Notes: generated by a model not told the origin, from the letters alone. A stretch of DNA of 64,000 bases from SABI01 sp963677695 (GCA_963677695.2 CAXXUJ010000001.1:2170001-2234000), one strand, 5' to 3'; numbered from the stretch's first letter, positions 34,720-44,312 are shown. Made by a program: numbers and translations.

Positions 34720-37364
34720 GAATAACGGTACACGGTCAATCCTCTCACTGTCTCACCGATGAGGCACATCCGGTATTCTTTCTCTACAAAGAGGCAAAGA
34801 TATCTGTCGATCATCTCGTTGTCGAGGTCTATGATGAGGATGGAGCACGCTTCTGGAAAAGCGGACACCTCCCTTTCTCCGGCCAGATCGTCTACGATGG
34901 GATTCCTCTCGCTCCGAAAAGGAGCTACACCGTCACTGTAGATCTGTTCAACTCTTCAGGTCTGACAGACCAGGGGACGTTCACTCTTGAAACGGGATTC
35001 ATGGGAAGTGAATGGCTTGCATCCTGGATTGAACCGGAACAGAAGAAAGGAGTGAAAGAGAAGGAGATCAGGTTCCATGAGCTCTTTGCTCCCAATCCTG
35101 AATTTTTCGGCGGCCATGAGCGCCTCCGTCCCTGTCAGGAAGTTGTGAAGACCTTTTCTCTTGATAGCAAACCGCTCTCTTCACGTCTGTATGTATCGGC
35201 CCATGGGATCTACTCTCTGACAGTGAACGGGAAAAAAATCTCTCCCCGCCTGTTCGCTCCCGAAACCTCTGCCTACCGGGATATCCTCTATTACCAGTCT
35301 TACGAATTGAACGGGATTCTTCAGTCAGGAGAAAATACACTCTCAATCATCCTTGCCGATGGGTGGTGGATAGGGAGAATCGGCATTTCAGGCGATTCCT
35401 GTCAGTATGGTGATACCCTTGCTGTTATTGCTCAGCTTGAGATGCAGATGCCTTCAGGAGAGCTTCTCATGATTGCGAGCGACGAGAGTTTTCAGGGAAG
35501 AAGAAGCAGTATCGATTATGCTGACCTGTTCATGGGACAGCGGACTGACTTTTTATATGAACCTGGAGAGCTGAGAAGCTGCCGTCTCCTCAATGTCGAA
35601 GCAGAGAACCTGATTGCGCAGAGTATTCCCCCTGTGATCGAGTATGAGAGGCTGGAAGCTGACATAGCTATCAATAGGAAATGGGAGCTGATAGCTGATT
35701 TCAAGAAGGTGATAGCAGGTATTCCCGATATAGAAGTACGCTCTGCTGCAGGCACTGAAGTGATTCTTGATTTCTGTGAAGTGCTCGATGAAAGCGGAAC
35801 CTTTCTCCGCAATATTCTCGGCAGAAACAAGGACCAGCAGGACTCCTTCATCTGTGGAAACGGCAATACCCGTTTCTCACCCGAGTTCACCTACCATGGT
35901 TTCCGCTATATGAGAATAACCGGAATCACTCCCGATGATATCATCGGACTCTCTGCCCGTGTTCTTGGAACTGATCTTGAAGTGAGGGGGACTTTCAGCT
36001 GTTCCGATGAACTATTGAACAGACTGCAGGAGAATATCAGAAACAGTGCACGTTCCAATTTCTTCTCTGTTCCCACCGACTGTCCTCAGCGGGAAAAAGC
36101 GGGGTGGACCGGAGATATGGTCGCCTTCGCCCCCACCGGCTGTTTTAATTTTCATCTTGATGCCTTCCTCACTGGATGGCTGGAGAATATGAAGGCTGAA
36201 CAGAAGGAGGACGGAGGCATACCTGTCGTCATTCCCAACTATCCGATGCAGGATGCACATCAGAAGAGTACTGGAGGAAGTACCTCGGCTGTATGGAGTG
36301 ATGCTGCTGTTTTCATTCCCTGGCAGCTGTACATTTCCTACGGTGATAAGGAAGTGCTCAGAAGATGTATGCCCATGATGGAGAAGTGGGTCAATTACAC
36401 AATCTCCCAGTGCGCCGAGATCCCCGAGGATATCGAACAAAGGAGTGAGAGCGAACAGAGGTGGAATGAATACCTGATGAACACGGGTTTCCATTTCGGA
36501 GACTGGTTCATCCCCTCCTTCCAAAGGGAGAACCGGAATCCCTTCGAAGCTGCTGCACTCACCAAAGATGTGGTAGCCGGTTCCTACCATGCCCTCATGC
36601 TCGAGACCTTTCTGAAGATACTGAGAGCGACAGGAGATGATGGACATCGAATCAGAACAATACACGAGAGACTGAGGCACGTCCGTAAGGCGGTTTCTGA
36701 GTGTTATGTCTCTCCTGATGGACGTGTTCAGGGAGACCTGCAGGGTCTCTATGTCATTCTCCTTGCCTGCGGTATACTCACCGGTAAGAAGAAACAGCAT
36801 GCTCTGGAGCGCCTGATCAACCTGATCAGGGAAAACGGTACTCATCTTGATACAGGGTTTGTATCGACACCCCTCCTTCTGGGAACCCTTGCTGATAACG
36901 GAGAAGGGGAGCTTGCCATGGAACTACTGATGACAAAGACAGCTCCCTCCTGGCTCTATATGGTAGAACAGGGAGCCACCTCGATATGGGAAAACTGGGA
37001 AGCGATAAGACCTGACGGTTCAGCAATGCCCTCCTCGTTCAATCATTACGCTCTCGGTAGTGTAGGGGACTTCCTCTACAGCTATATCGGAGGGATCAGA
37101 GTAGGGGAGGCAGGGTACAGGAAGATTCTCTTCTCTCCCCTGATAACCTGCGGACTTGAGAGTGTCCAGGTGGAAGTTGAGAGTGCCTGGGGTATCATTT
37201 CCTGCTCTTATCAGGTGCTTGATGGAACATGTACACTCTCACTGAATGTCCCTGAAGGGTGTGAGGCTGCACTGAAGCTGAGTGGATATGAGACTGATCT
37301 CTCCTCGGGAGAGCATCACTTCACCATTACTTCCGATGGAACGGTACAAAAGACAGGAAAATGA
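34716..37364 (+). CDS. GH78 alpha-L-rhamnosidase
   Basis: 882 residues. N-terminal beta-sandwich domains with Trp-Leu-Ala-Ser-Trp-Ile and Gly-Ile-Tyr-x-Leu-x-Val-Asn-Gly are followed by the (alpha/alpha)6 barrel. The catalytic loop reads Asp455-Cys-Pro-Gln-Arg-Glu460-Lys-Ala-Gly-Trp, the shorter of the two variants known in the family. The second essential glutamate is Glu759 in Ser-Ile-Trp-Glu-Asn-Trp. It removes terminal alpha-L-rhamnose. No signal peptide, so it works on imported rhamnosides. It overlaps the permease stop by four bases and the next GH78 start by four. Confidence 0.92.
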   Translation: MRITVHGQSSHCLTDEAHPVFFLYKEAKISVDHLVVEVYDEDGARFWKSGHLPFSGQIVYDGIPLAPKRSYTVTVDLFNSSGLTDQGTFTLETGFMGSEWLASWIEPEQKKGVKEKEIRFHELFAPNPEFFGGHERLRPCQEVVKTFSLDSKPLSSRLYVSAHGIYSLTVNGKKISPRLFAPETSAYRDILYYQSYELNGILQSGENTLSIILADGWWIGRIGISGDSCQYGDTLAVIAQLEMQMPSGELLMIASDESFQGRRSSIDYADLFMGQRTDFLYEPGELRSCRLLNVEAENLIAQSIPPVIEYERLEADIAINRKWELIADFKKVIAGIPDIEVRSAAGTEVILDFCEVLDESGTFLRNILGRNKDQQDSFICGNGNTRFSPEFTYHGFRYMRITGITPDDIIGLSARVLGTDLEVRGTFSCSDELLNRLQENIRNSARSNFFSVPTDCPQREKAGWTGDMVAFAPTGCFNFHLDAFLTGWLENMKAEQKEDGGIPVVIPNYPMQDAHQKSTGGSTSAVWSDAAVFIPWQLYISYGDKEVLRRCMPMMEKWVNYTISQCAEIPEDIEQRSESEQRWNEYLMNTGFHFGDWFIPSFQRENRNPFEAAALTKDVVAGSYHALMLETFLKILRATGDDGHRIRTIHERLRHVRKAVSECYVSPDGRVQGDLQGLYVILLACGILTGKKKQHALERLINLIRENGTHLDTGFVSTPLLLGTLADNGEGELAMELLMTKTAPSWLYMVEQGATSIWENWEAIRPDGSAMPSSFNHYALGSVGDFLYSYIGGIRVGEAGYRKILFSPLITCGLESVQVEVESAWGIISCSYQVLDGTCTLSLNVPEGCEAALKLSGYETDLSSGEHHFTITSDGTVQKTGK

Positions 37365-40195
37365 TGATAGTGGAAAAGAATTCAATGATACAGATATATG
37401 AACTGTCGGCAGGCAGATGCTCACTCAGTACTCCCGCTTTCCTTGCACAAGCGATGCCCGTTCTATCCTGGAAGGTGAAGACCGATGAGAAGGACTGGAT
37501 GCAGCTTTCCTATGAGGTTGAGCAGTATGATGCAAGCGGAGAGAAGGTGGCAACGACAGGAGTTGTTGCGTCCTCCGATTCCGTGGGAATCCCCTGGCCG
37601 TTCGAACCGTTTGCTTCACGCGAACGGCGAAGTATCAGAGTGCGCGTAACTGATGAGGATGGGCAGTGGAGTGGATGGAGTGATTCCCTTTACCTGGAAG
37701 CTCCTCTCTTTGAACCTTCCGACTGGTCTTCTTCCTTCATAACCTCACAAGGGAACGAAACAGACTCCTGCACCTATCTGAGAAGAGAGTTTTCAAGTTC
37801 CGGTGAGATCCTCTCGGCACGCCTCTATATCACAGCCCTGGGACTGTACCATGTCCGTATCAATGGGAAGACAGTGAGTGACGATTGTTTCTCACCGGGA
37901 TGGACGGTCTACAGTGACCGTCTCCTCTATCAGAGTTATGATGTGTCGTCCCTCCTCGTCAAAGGAGAGAATGCGATCTGTGCAATCCTCGCAGAAGGGT
38001 GGTACAGCGGAAGGCTCGGGTTTGACGGAGGGAAGAGGAATATCTGGGGAGAGAGGCTGGCCCTGAGCGGGCAGCTGGAGATCACCTACGCAGACGGACA
38101 CTCTGAAAAGATTATTTCCGATAGTGAATGGCGCAGTTCAGCAGGACCGCTCAAGTTCAGCAGTATCTATGACGGTGAATTATTCGATGCCAGAGATACC
38201 ATGCTCGGGTGGGATTTACCCGGATTTGACCAGAGTTCCTGGGAGCGCGTTCAGGAGATTCCCTTCTCGAATGAACTGCTCACACCCGCCGACAAACCGC
38301 CGGTACGGCGCATCGAAGAGATAGCTCCTGTTTGTTTCGTTCTTTCCCCTTCAGGGAAACAGCTGATCGATTTCGGCCAGAACCTTGTGGGACGCCTGAG
38401 CATACGGGTGAGGGGAGAGAAAGGACACGCAATAACCTTCAGACACGCAGAGGTGCTTGAGAAGGGAGAACTGGGAGTACGTCCCCTTCGCCTTGCGAAG
38501 GCGACTGATACCTATATCCTTCAGGGCACTGGAGAGTACGAAGAGTGGGAGCCCCTGTTCACCTTTCACGGGTTCCGCTATGTCGAAGTGGAGAACTGGC
38601 CGAGTGAGATCAACAAGGAAGATATTACGGCAGTGGTCCTTCACTCTGACATGAAACGGACGGGCTGGTTTTCCTGTTCTGACCCCTTGCTCAACCGTCT
38701 TCATGAAAATGTCCTGTGGAGCATGAAGGGAAACTTCCTTGAAATTCCCACCGATTGTCCTCAGAGGGATGAAAGGCTCGGGTGGACGGGAGACCTTCAG
38801 GTCTTCTCTCCTACAGCCTCCTTCTTTTTCGATGTGACTGATTTCCTCTCCTCCTGGCTGAAGGATCTCTCAATCGAACAGAAAAAAAATAACGGTATTG
38901 TTCCCCCTGTCGTTCCCAACGCTCTCGGCGATACCTTCGGGGCGGCAGCCTGGGGAGATGCCGCAACGGTCACCCCTTCTGTGCTCTATGAACGGTACGG
39001 AAGAAGGGGTATCCTCGCATCCCAGTTCGACAGTATGAAGAGCTGGGTCGATTTCATCATTTCATCGGCAGGTGAGGATTCCTTATGGAACTCAGGGTTC
39101 CAGTTCGGCGACTGGCTTGACCCCACCGCCCCCCCTGACAAGCCCTGGCTTGCTCAGACGGCGAAGGAAATTGTCGCCTCGGCCTACTTCGCCCGCTCCT
39201 CATCTCTCCTTGCCCAGGCGGCTGCCCTCCTTTGCATGGAGGAAGCATCGTATTACAAAGATATAGCGAGAAAGAGCAGAACAGCATTCCAGAGAGAGTA
39301 CATCACACCCTCGGGACGGATGATGAGCGATTCCCAGACTGCCTATTCGCTGGCCATAGTCTTCGACCTTTTTGAAAATGAAGAACAGAAAAGAAAAGCA
39401 GGAAACAGACTTGCTTCCCTTGTGCGGGACAGTGGGTATGTCATACAGACAGGATTTGTCGGCACTCCCCTTATCTGTGACGCCCTGAGCATGACAGGGA
39501 ACTACGTGACAGCCTACAGGCTGCTGAAGCAGGAGGAATCTCCCTCCTGGCTCTACCCGGTGATCATGGGAGGAACCACGATCTGGGAGCGGTGGGATTC
39601 CATGCTTCCTGACGGAACTATCAACTCAGGGGAGATGACCTCCTTCAACCACTACGCCCTCGGTGCTGTGGCTGACTGGATGCACAGAGTCATAGGAGGA
39701 CTGGCACCGGCTGCTCCCGGGTATAAGCACATCAGGATAGCTCCTCATCCCGGAGGAAACATAACATCAGCGATGAGTGAGCACGAAAGTCCCTACGGAA
39801 GAATTCACGTTTCATGGGATATTAAAGAAGGGATGTTCAATGTGAACGTTATCATCCCTCCCAATACGCGCGCAGAGATACTCCTTCCCTCACAGATTGA
39901 GAAAGAGTTCATAGAGGTTGGAAGCGGTGAGTACAGCTGGTCTGTACCCTATGTGGATCCCGATGCGCGTGGACCCTATACCGTGGATGACCTGATAGGT
40001 GAAGTGCTCGGTGATACAAAGGCGAAGGGTGCCCTCATGAAGGTGTTGGATGAACTCAATGTGCCTCCCTTCATCTATGCGGTGATGAATAATGAGCGGG
40101 GAAATAGTGTGAGCTCTCTGCTTCAAATGGTGCATGCCTCTGCTGAAGCGGTCCAAAAGATGAACAGTGCGTTTGCCGAAGCGGCTGACAGATAG
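37361..40195 (+). CDS. GH78 alpha-L-rhamnosidase (second, divergent)
   Basis: 944 residues. The N-terminal beta-sandwich parts and barrel match GH78, with catalytic loop Asp465-Cys-Pro-Gln-Arg-Asp-Glu471-Arg-Leu-Gly-Trp and Glu743 in Thr-Ile-Trp-Glu-Arg-Trp. It is clearly related to the preceding gene but too different for a recent duplication and has the longer loop variant. The last ~85 residues (about 860-944) form an extra helical tail with no match that I recognise. No signal peptide. The first of two adjacent ATGs overlaps the previous stop; the second, at 37364, is equally likely. Confidence 0.92.
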   Translation: MMIVEKNSMIQIYELSAGRCSLSTPAFLAQAMPVLSWKVKTDEKDWMQLSYEVEQYDASGEKVATTGVVASSDSVGIPWPFEPFASRERRSIRVRVTDEDGQWSGWSDSLYLEAPLFEPSDWSSSFITSQGNETDSCTYLRREFSSSGEILSARLYITALGLYHVRINGKTVSDDCFSPGWTVYSDRLLYQSYDVSSLLVKGENAICAILAEGWYSGRLGFDGGKRNIWGERLALSGQLEITYADGHSEKIISDSEWRSSAGPLKFSSIYDGELFDARDTMLGWDLPGFDQSSWERVQEIPFSNELLTPADKPPVRRIEEIAPVCFVLSPSGKQLIDFGQNLVGRLSIRVRGEKGHAITFRHAEVLEKGELGVRPLRLAKATDTYILQGTGEYEEWEPLFTFHGFRYVEVENWPSEINKEDITAVVLHSDMKRTGWFSCSDPLLNRLHENVLWSMKGNFLEIPTDCPQRDERLGWTGDLQVFSPTASFFFDVTDFLSSWLKDLSIEQKKNNGIVPPVVPNALGDTFGAAAWGDAATVTPSVLYERYGRRGILASQFDSMKSWVDFIISSAGEDSLWNSGFQFGDWLDPTAPPDKPWLAQTAKEIVASAYFARSSSLLAQAAALLCMEEASYYKDIARKSRTAFQREYITPSGRMMSDSQTAYSLAIVFDLFENEEQKRKAGNRLASLVRDSGYVIQTGFVGTPLICDALSMTGNYVTAYRLLKQEESPSWLYPVIMGGTTIWERWDSMLPDGTINSGEMTSFNHYALGAVADWMHRVIGGLAPAAPGYKHIRIAPHPGGNITSAMSEHESPYGRIHVSWDIKEGMFNVNVIIPPNTRAEILLPSQIEKEFIEVGSGEYSWSVPYVDPDARGPYTVDDLIGEVLGDTKAKGALMKVLDELNVPPFIYAVMNNERGNSVSSLLQMVHASAEAVQKMNSAFAEAADR

Positions 40196-40226
40196 TATTG
40201 AACACAGACAACGTAAGGATAAAGAT

Positions 40227-41456
40227 ATGAACTACAGATTTCCAGAGAATTTTTTGTGGGGAACGGCAACGGCCTCCCATCAGGTTGAAGGTGGTAACAA
40301 TGCCAATGAGAGCTGGGTGCTTGAGACGCTTCCCGAGACGATATATGCCGACCCTTCCGGGATCGCCTGCGACCATTTCAACCGGTATCCTGAGGATATC
40401 GCATTGCTGAAGAGCCTGGGGTTCAACTCCTACCGCTTTTCCCTTGAATGGTCACGCATCGAACCGACCGAAGGTGAGTTCTCCTCTGCCGGACTCGAAC
40501 ACTACCGCAAGATGATAGGTACCTGCCTGGAACACGATATCACACCATTTGTGACGCTTCATCATTTCACCACCCCCCAGTGGGCGCATCGCAAGGGAGG
40601 CTGGCTTGATGAGAGAATCATTGATTCCTTCGCCCGGTACACGGAAAAAGTGACAGATCACATGGGAGACCTGTTCAAGGGTGTGGCCACCTTCAATGAA
40701 CCGAACATCGCAAGGCTTTTAAAGCATATCCTTCCCTTCTCCCCAAAGGACACTCCCTTCTGGAAGAACGCGGCAGACCATTTCGGTGTGACCTCCGACA
40801 CCCTCGGTCTCTACCAGTTCGTATCAGATGAGAAGATGTGGGATATCATTCATGCTGCCCACCTGAAAGCGAGGGATATCCTCAAAGGCGGTCCGGGAGA
40901 TTTCCCGGTAGGACTGACAGTCGCTATGACTGACGTCCATAGCGTAGAAGGGGGAGAAGAGAAGGCTCTGGAACTCAGGAAGGATATATCGGACAGATAT
41001 GTGCAGCGCCTGACAGATGATGATTTCGTCGGTGTCCAGACCTATTCGAGGTTCGTTGTCGGTCCCGAGGGAATCATTCCCCCCGGTCCTGAAGTAGAGA
41101 TCACACAGATGCATGAGGAATTCTACCCTGCGGCGATCGAAGGAACGATACGGCTTGCTTCAGAGATCGCCGGCATTCCTGTGATCGTTACTGAGAACGG
41201 AGTAGCCACAGAAGATGATACGCGTAGAGTGGAGTATTATAAGGGTGCTCTGGCAGGGGTGAGTCGCTGCCTTACCGATGGAATCGATGTAAGAGGATAC
41301 TTTGCCTGGTCCGCTTTCGATAACTTTGAATGGGTCGGAGGGTATGAGCCGAAATTCGGTATCATCTCAGTCGATCGTGAAACGATGGAAAGAACACCAA
41401 AACCGAGTGCCTATTACCTGGGAAAGATAGCGAAAGAAAACGGGATGACGCTGTAA
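40227..41456 (+). CDS. GH1 beta-glucosidase/6-phospho-beta-glucosidase family
   Basis: 409 residues. The family opening (Phe-Leu-Trp-Gly-Thr-Ala-Thr-Ala-Ser-His-Gln-Val-Glu-Gly), acid/base Glu158 in Asn-Glu-Pro and nucleophile Glu323 in Thr-Glu-Asn-Gly are present. The ATG at 40227 follows GTAAGGAT and opens the family motif; the longer frame lies inside the previous gene. Placed after two rhamnosidases, it would remove the beta-glucose exposed after rhamnose is cleaved. Confidence 0.92.
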   Translation: MNYRFPENFLWGTATASHQVEGGNNANESWVLETLPETIYADPSGIACDHFNRYPEDIALLKSLGFNSYRFSLEWSRIEPTEGEFSSAGLEHYRKMIGTCLEHDITPFVTLHHFTTPQWAHRKGGWLDERIIDSFARYTEKVTDHMGDLFKGVATFNEPNIARLLKHILPFSPKDTPFWKNAADHFGVTSDTLGLYQFVSDEKMWDIIHAAHLKARDILKGGPGDFPVGLTVAMTDVHSVEGGEEKALELRKDISDRYVQRLTDDDFVGVQTYSRFVVGPEGIIPPGPEVEITQMHEEFYPAAIEGTIRLASEIAGIPVIVTENGVATEDDTRRVEYYKGALAGVSRCLTDGIDVRGYFAWSAFDNFEWVGGYEPKFGIISVDRETMERTPKPSAYYLGKIAKENGMTL

Positions 41457-41466
41457 GCGTATCCCG
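41441..41466. terminator. Hairpin between convergent genes
   Basis: An 11-bp stem with one bulged G and a 3-base loop spans the GH1 stop codon and lies before the convergent regulator's stop at 41475. There is no clear T run on either strand, so termination strength is uncertain. Confidence 0.4.
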
Positions 41467-41474
41467 CCGTATGC

Positions 41475-42581
41475 TCATAACGTTCTCACCGAACCCCGCT
41501 CTACCAGCCGGGGTTCGAAGATAAGTTTCATCGGAAGGGCTGTCGAACCCCTCTCGATCTCCTCGATCAGGAGGACTGCCGCCCACCTGCCCAGATCATA
41601 CTTCGGGTGCTCAAAGGTCGTGAGGGCGGGAGAGACGATCGAGCAGTTGCTGTGATTGTCAAATCCGAGGATCGAAATATCTTCCGGTACGCTGATATCG
41701 AGTTCAGCAAGGGCCTTGTAGCCCTGAATGGCGAAGTTGTCATTGAAGTAGAAGATCGCGGTGGGGGGATCATCACAATTCTCAAGCATCTTCAGTGTCT
41801 GGATATATCCCTGACGCAAATCCTTTGCCTCTTCAATTCCGGTGAAAGAGCAGCAGTATTTCTCCTGAAGGGGAAAGCCCGCTTCCTGAAGTTCTGCCCT
41901 GAATCCCTCTAAGCGGTCATTGGCCGACTGAATGTCGTGCTTGTAGATAATGCCTATCTTTGTATGGCCGCAGCTCAGCAGATACTTCGCTGCGCTTCTC
42001 CCTGCATAGATATCATCTATGGTGACCGTAGAGATATTCTTTGCCTCTATCCCCCAGTGGGTGGATACAACTGGGAAGGGAATGTCCTTGATCAGGTTCA
42101 GGATAGGAATATCTTCACCCTCGTACAGGTTGCGCTTCGGTTCTATGATCAGACCGTCGATACCCTGTTCGACCAGTCTTTTCAGAGAGTCGTACTGCCT
42201 CTCTTCACTTCCATTGCTGCTTGCTATAATTAATGAGTACCCTTTTGAAGCCAGCTCGTCCTCTATACCCCGAAGGATTTCGGTATAGATATAATCCATG
42301 AAATAGTAGTTGAGCAGACCTATCTTCTTCGTCTGCGGCTGCAGATTCTTCTCCGCCGCCCGTCCGTTATAAAAGGTCCCGCTCCCCTGAGTCCTTGTGA
42401 CCAGTCCTTTTGCCTCCAGTATCTGGAGCGCCTTTCGTATCGTGGTCCTGCTCACATTGAACGTCTCCATGAGGGAATGCTCTGTCGGGAGTTTATCCCC
42501 GTTTTCGTACTGTTCGTCACGGAACTTCGCAATGAGAAGTTCTTCTATCTGCATGTATGTCGGACTCGTCATCGGTTTCAT
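41475..42581 (-). CDS. GntR-HTH/LacI-type sugar-binding regulator (AraR-like hybrid)
   Basis: 368 residues. The N-terminal ~70 residues are a GntR winged helix (Gly-Asp-Lys-Leu-Pro-Thr-Glu, Ser-Arg-Thr-Thr-Ile-Arg-Lys-Ala-Leu, Gly-Ser-Gly-Thr-Phe). Residues about 85-368 are a LacI-type sugar-binding domain (Ile-Leu-Gly-Phe-Asp-Asn). This hybrid layout is that of AraR of Bacillus. It is divergent from the system 2 importer and probably represses it until a pentose or oligosaccharide binds. Two TTTG-N4-CAAA sites lie in the shared region. Start context is weak (GGAG only two bases before the ATG; a second ATG is nine bases on). Confidence 0.88.
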   Translation of the reverse strand: MKPMTSPTYMQIEELLIAKFRDEQYENGDKLPTEHSLMETFNVSRTTIRKALQILEAKGLVTRTQGSGTFYNGRAAEKNLQPQTKKIGLLNYYFMDYIYTEILRGIEDELASKGYSLIIASSNGSEERQYDSLKRLVEQGIDGLIIEPKRNLYEGEDIPILNLIKDIPFPVVSTHWGIEAKNISTVTIDDIYAGRSAAKYLLSCGHTKIGIIYKHDIQSANDRLEGFRAELQEAGFPLQEKYCCSFTGIEEAKDLRQGYIQTLKMLENCDDPPTAIFYFNDNFAIQGYKALAELDISVPEDISILGFDNHSNCSIVSPALTTFEHPKYDLGRWAAVLLIEEIERGSTALPMKLIFEPRLVERGSVRTL

Positions 42582-42608
42582 GACTCCAGTATTGCAGGAA
42601 AAACAAAA

Positions 42609-42620
42609 TTTGTCTACAAA
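42609..42620. promoter_or_regulatory. Candidate operator 1 (TTTG-N4-CAAA)
   Basis: TTTGTCTACAAA lies in an 18-base palindrome (42606-42623) about 28 bases before the regulator start, where binding would block its own transcription. A second site of the same form is at 42702-42713. Confidence 0.55.
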
Positions 42621-42698
42621 TTTATGAAATGTACGTAAGAATAATGAAAATAAGTGGTAATGTCCTTGTTTTTCACTGAAATAGCGATTTAAACACCT

Positions 42699-42727
42699 TA
42701 ATTTGTATTCAAAATAAATACAAATTA
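42699..42727. promoter_or_regulatory. Candidate operator 2, inverted repeat beside the importer promoter
   Basis: Two 11-base arms (42699-42709 and 42717-42727) flank a 7-base spacer, and the left part also contains TTTGTATTCAAA (42702-42713), the same form as operator 1. The right arm ends three bases before the -35 of the importer promoter. Confidence 0.55.
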
Positions 42728-42730
42728 TGC

Positions 42731-42759
42731 TTTACGGTTAATATTTGTCATGATACAAT
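42731..42759 (+). promoter_or_regulatory. Promoter of the system 2 importer operon
   Basis: TTTACG (42731-42736), a 17-base spacer and TACAAT (42754-42759), 66 bases before the binding-protein start. Confidence 0.55.
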
Positions 42760-42825
42760 GTGTTCCAGAAAGTAATCAGGCACTGACATATCCATGTGAT
42801 CAGATGCCTGATCCAAGGAGGAATT

Positions 42826-44169
42826 ATGATAAGGAAATCGATGCTTTTGATTATGATGTGTCTCCTCACAGTCGGTATGGTCTTTGCTGCGGGACAGAGT
42901 GAAACTGCAGAAGCAGGACCGAAGGTGATCAACGTATGGAGCTTCACCGATGAAGTTCCCAAGATGATCGAGAAATACAAGGAAGCACATCCTGATTTCG
43001 ATTATGAGATCAATACGACGATCATAGCTACAACAGATGGAGCGTACCAGCCGGCACTCGACCAGGCTCTGGTAGGCGGCGGCAGCAATGCTCCCGACAT
43101 CTACACAGCTGAAGCTGCGTTCGTGCTCAAATATACCCAGGGTGATGCAGCTCAGTTCGCCGCTCCCTACAAGGATCTGGGTATCGATGTCTCCTCAGCC
43201 CTCAAGGCTGCTGATATCGCAGGCTATACCGTTGATATCGGAACAAATCCTGACGGCGACCTTGTCGGACTCGGGTATCAGGCAACCGGCGGTGCTTTCA
43301 TCTACCGCAGATCTATTGCGAAGGATGTCTGGGGAACAGATGATCCTGCAGTGATCAAGACCAAGATCGGTCCCGGCTGGGACAAATTCTTCGCAGCAGC
43401 TGCACAGCTGAAGGCGAAAGGGTACGGAATCGTTTCAGGTGACGGAGATGTATGGCATGCTGTCGAGAACAGCAGCGACAAGGGATGGATCTTGGACGGC
43501 AAACTCTATATCGATCCTGCCAGGGAAGCCTTCCTCGATATCTCCAAGACTCTGAAAGACAAGGGCTACCATAACGATACACAGGACTGGACAGACGGCT
43601 GGTTTGCTGACATGAAGGATGCAGGCGCACAGGGTATCTTCGGTTATTTCGGTCCTGCATGGCTGATCAACTATGTCATGGCCGGCAACTCGGGCGGTTC
43701 AGCTGTCGGTGAAGGCACCTACGGTGACTGGGCGATCTGTGAACCTCCTGTCGGTTTCTTCTGGGGCGGCACCTGGGTGCTCGCAAACAACGACAGCAAG
43801 GTCAAAGACGCTGTCGGTGATATCATCGAATGGATCACTCTCGATACTTCCAATACCGGTCTGCAGTACTACTGGGCGAACGGAACGCTCAACGGTCCAG
43901 GCGGAACAAAGGATACGGTAGCTTCAGGTACTGTTATGGCCAAGTCGGACGGCGTGCTCGATTTCCTCGGCGGACAGAATATGTTTGACGTCTTCGTTCC
44001 GGCAGGGCAGTTCGCCACCGGTAAGAACAAGACTCAGTATGATGAGACCATCAATATGTACTGGAGAGATCAGGTGAGAGAATATTCAGCAGGAACAAAG
44101 ACCCGCTCCCAGGCTCTCGCCGCTTTCAAACAGCAGGTCGCTGATAATCTCGGTCTCGAGGTTCAGTAA
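42826..44169 (+). CDS. ABC sugar-binding protein, family 1 (system 2)
   Basis: 447 residues. Signal peptide about 1-22 ending Phe-Ala-Ala-Gly, then a Gln-Ser-Glu mature end; no lipobox Cys. The mature part has the extracellular solute-binding family 1 fold (Val-Ile-Asn-Val-Trp-Ser-Phe near its start), which binds oligosaccharides. The ATG at 42826 has AAGGAGG at good spacing; the longer frame starts inside the leader. It feeds the two MalF/MalG-type permeases that follow. Confidence 0.9.
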   Translation: MIRKSMLLIMMCLLTVGMVFAAGQSETAEAGPKVINVWSFTDEVPKMIEKYKEAHPDFDYEINTTIIATTDGAYQPALDQALVGGGSNAPDIYTAEAAFVLKYTQGDAAQFAAPYKDLGIDVSSALKAADIAGYTVDIGTNPDGDLVGLGYQATGGAFIYRRSIAKDVWGTDDPAVIKTKIGPGWDKFFAAAAQLKAKGYGIVSGDGDVWHAVENSSDKGWILDGKLYIDPAREAFLDISKTLKDKGYHNDTQDWTDGWFADMKDAGAQGIFGYFGPAWLINYVMAGNSGGSAVGEGTYGDWAICEPPVGFFWGGTWVLANNDSKVKDAVGDIIEWITLDTSNTGLQYYWANGTLNGPGGTKDTVASGTVMAKSDGVLDFLGGQNMFDVFVPAGQFATGKNKTQYDETINMYWRDQVREYSAGTKTRSQALAAFKQQVADNLGLEVQ

Positions 44170-44185
44170 CACGTGATATGATGGA

Positions 44186-44210
44186 GCGGACGGTCTGAAA
44201 AACCGTTCGC
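44186..44210 (+). other. Stem-loop after sugar-binding-protein gene (system 2)
   Basis: A 9-bp stem (GCGGACGGT with ACCGTTCGC, one G-U pair) and an A-rich loop just after the binding-protein gene in a 143-base gap before the permease. No strong T run follows directly. Confidence 0.5.
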
Positions 44211-44312
44211 CCCGATTCAATCAGGGACGGTCCTGCAGACGGGGAGATACTATCTCCCTCTCTTTTTAACCGTTGCCTGATATCATGAAATTCTTGAGTG
44301 GAGAGGTGAAAG

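Noticed and set aside
36012..36845. A 277-codon open frame opposite the first GH78 gene
   Set aside because: It overlaps the catalytic region of the rhamnosidase and shows no family motif.
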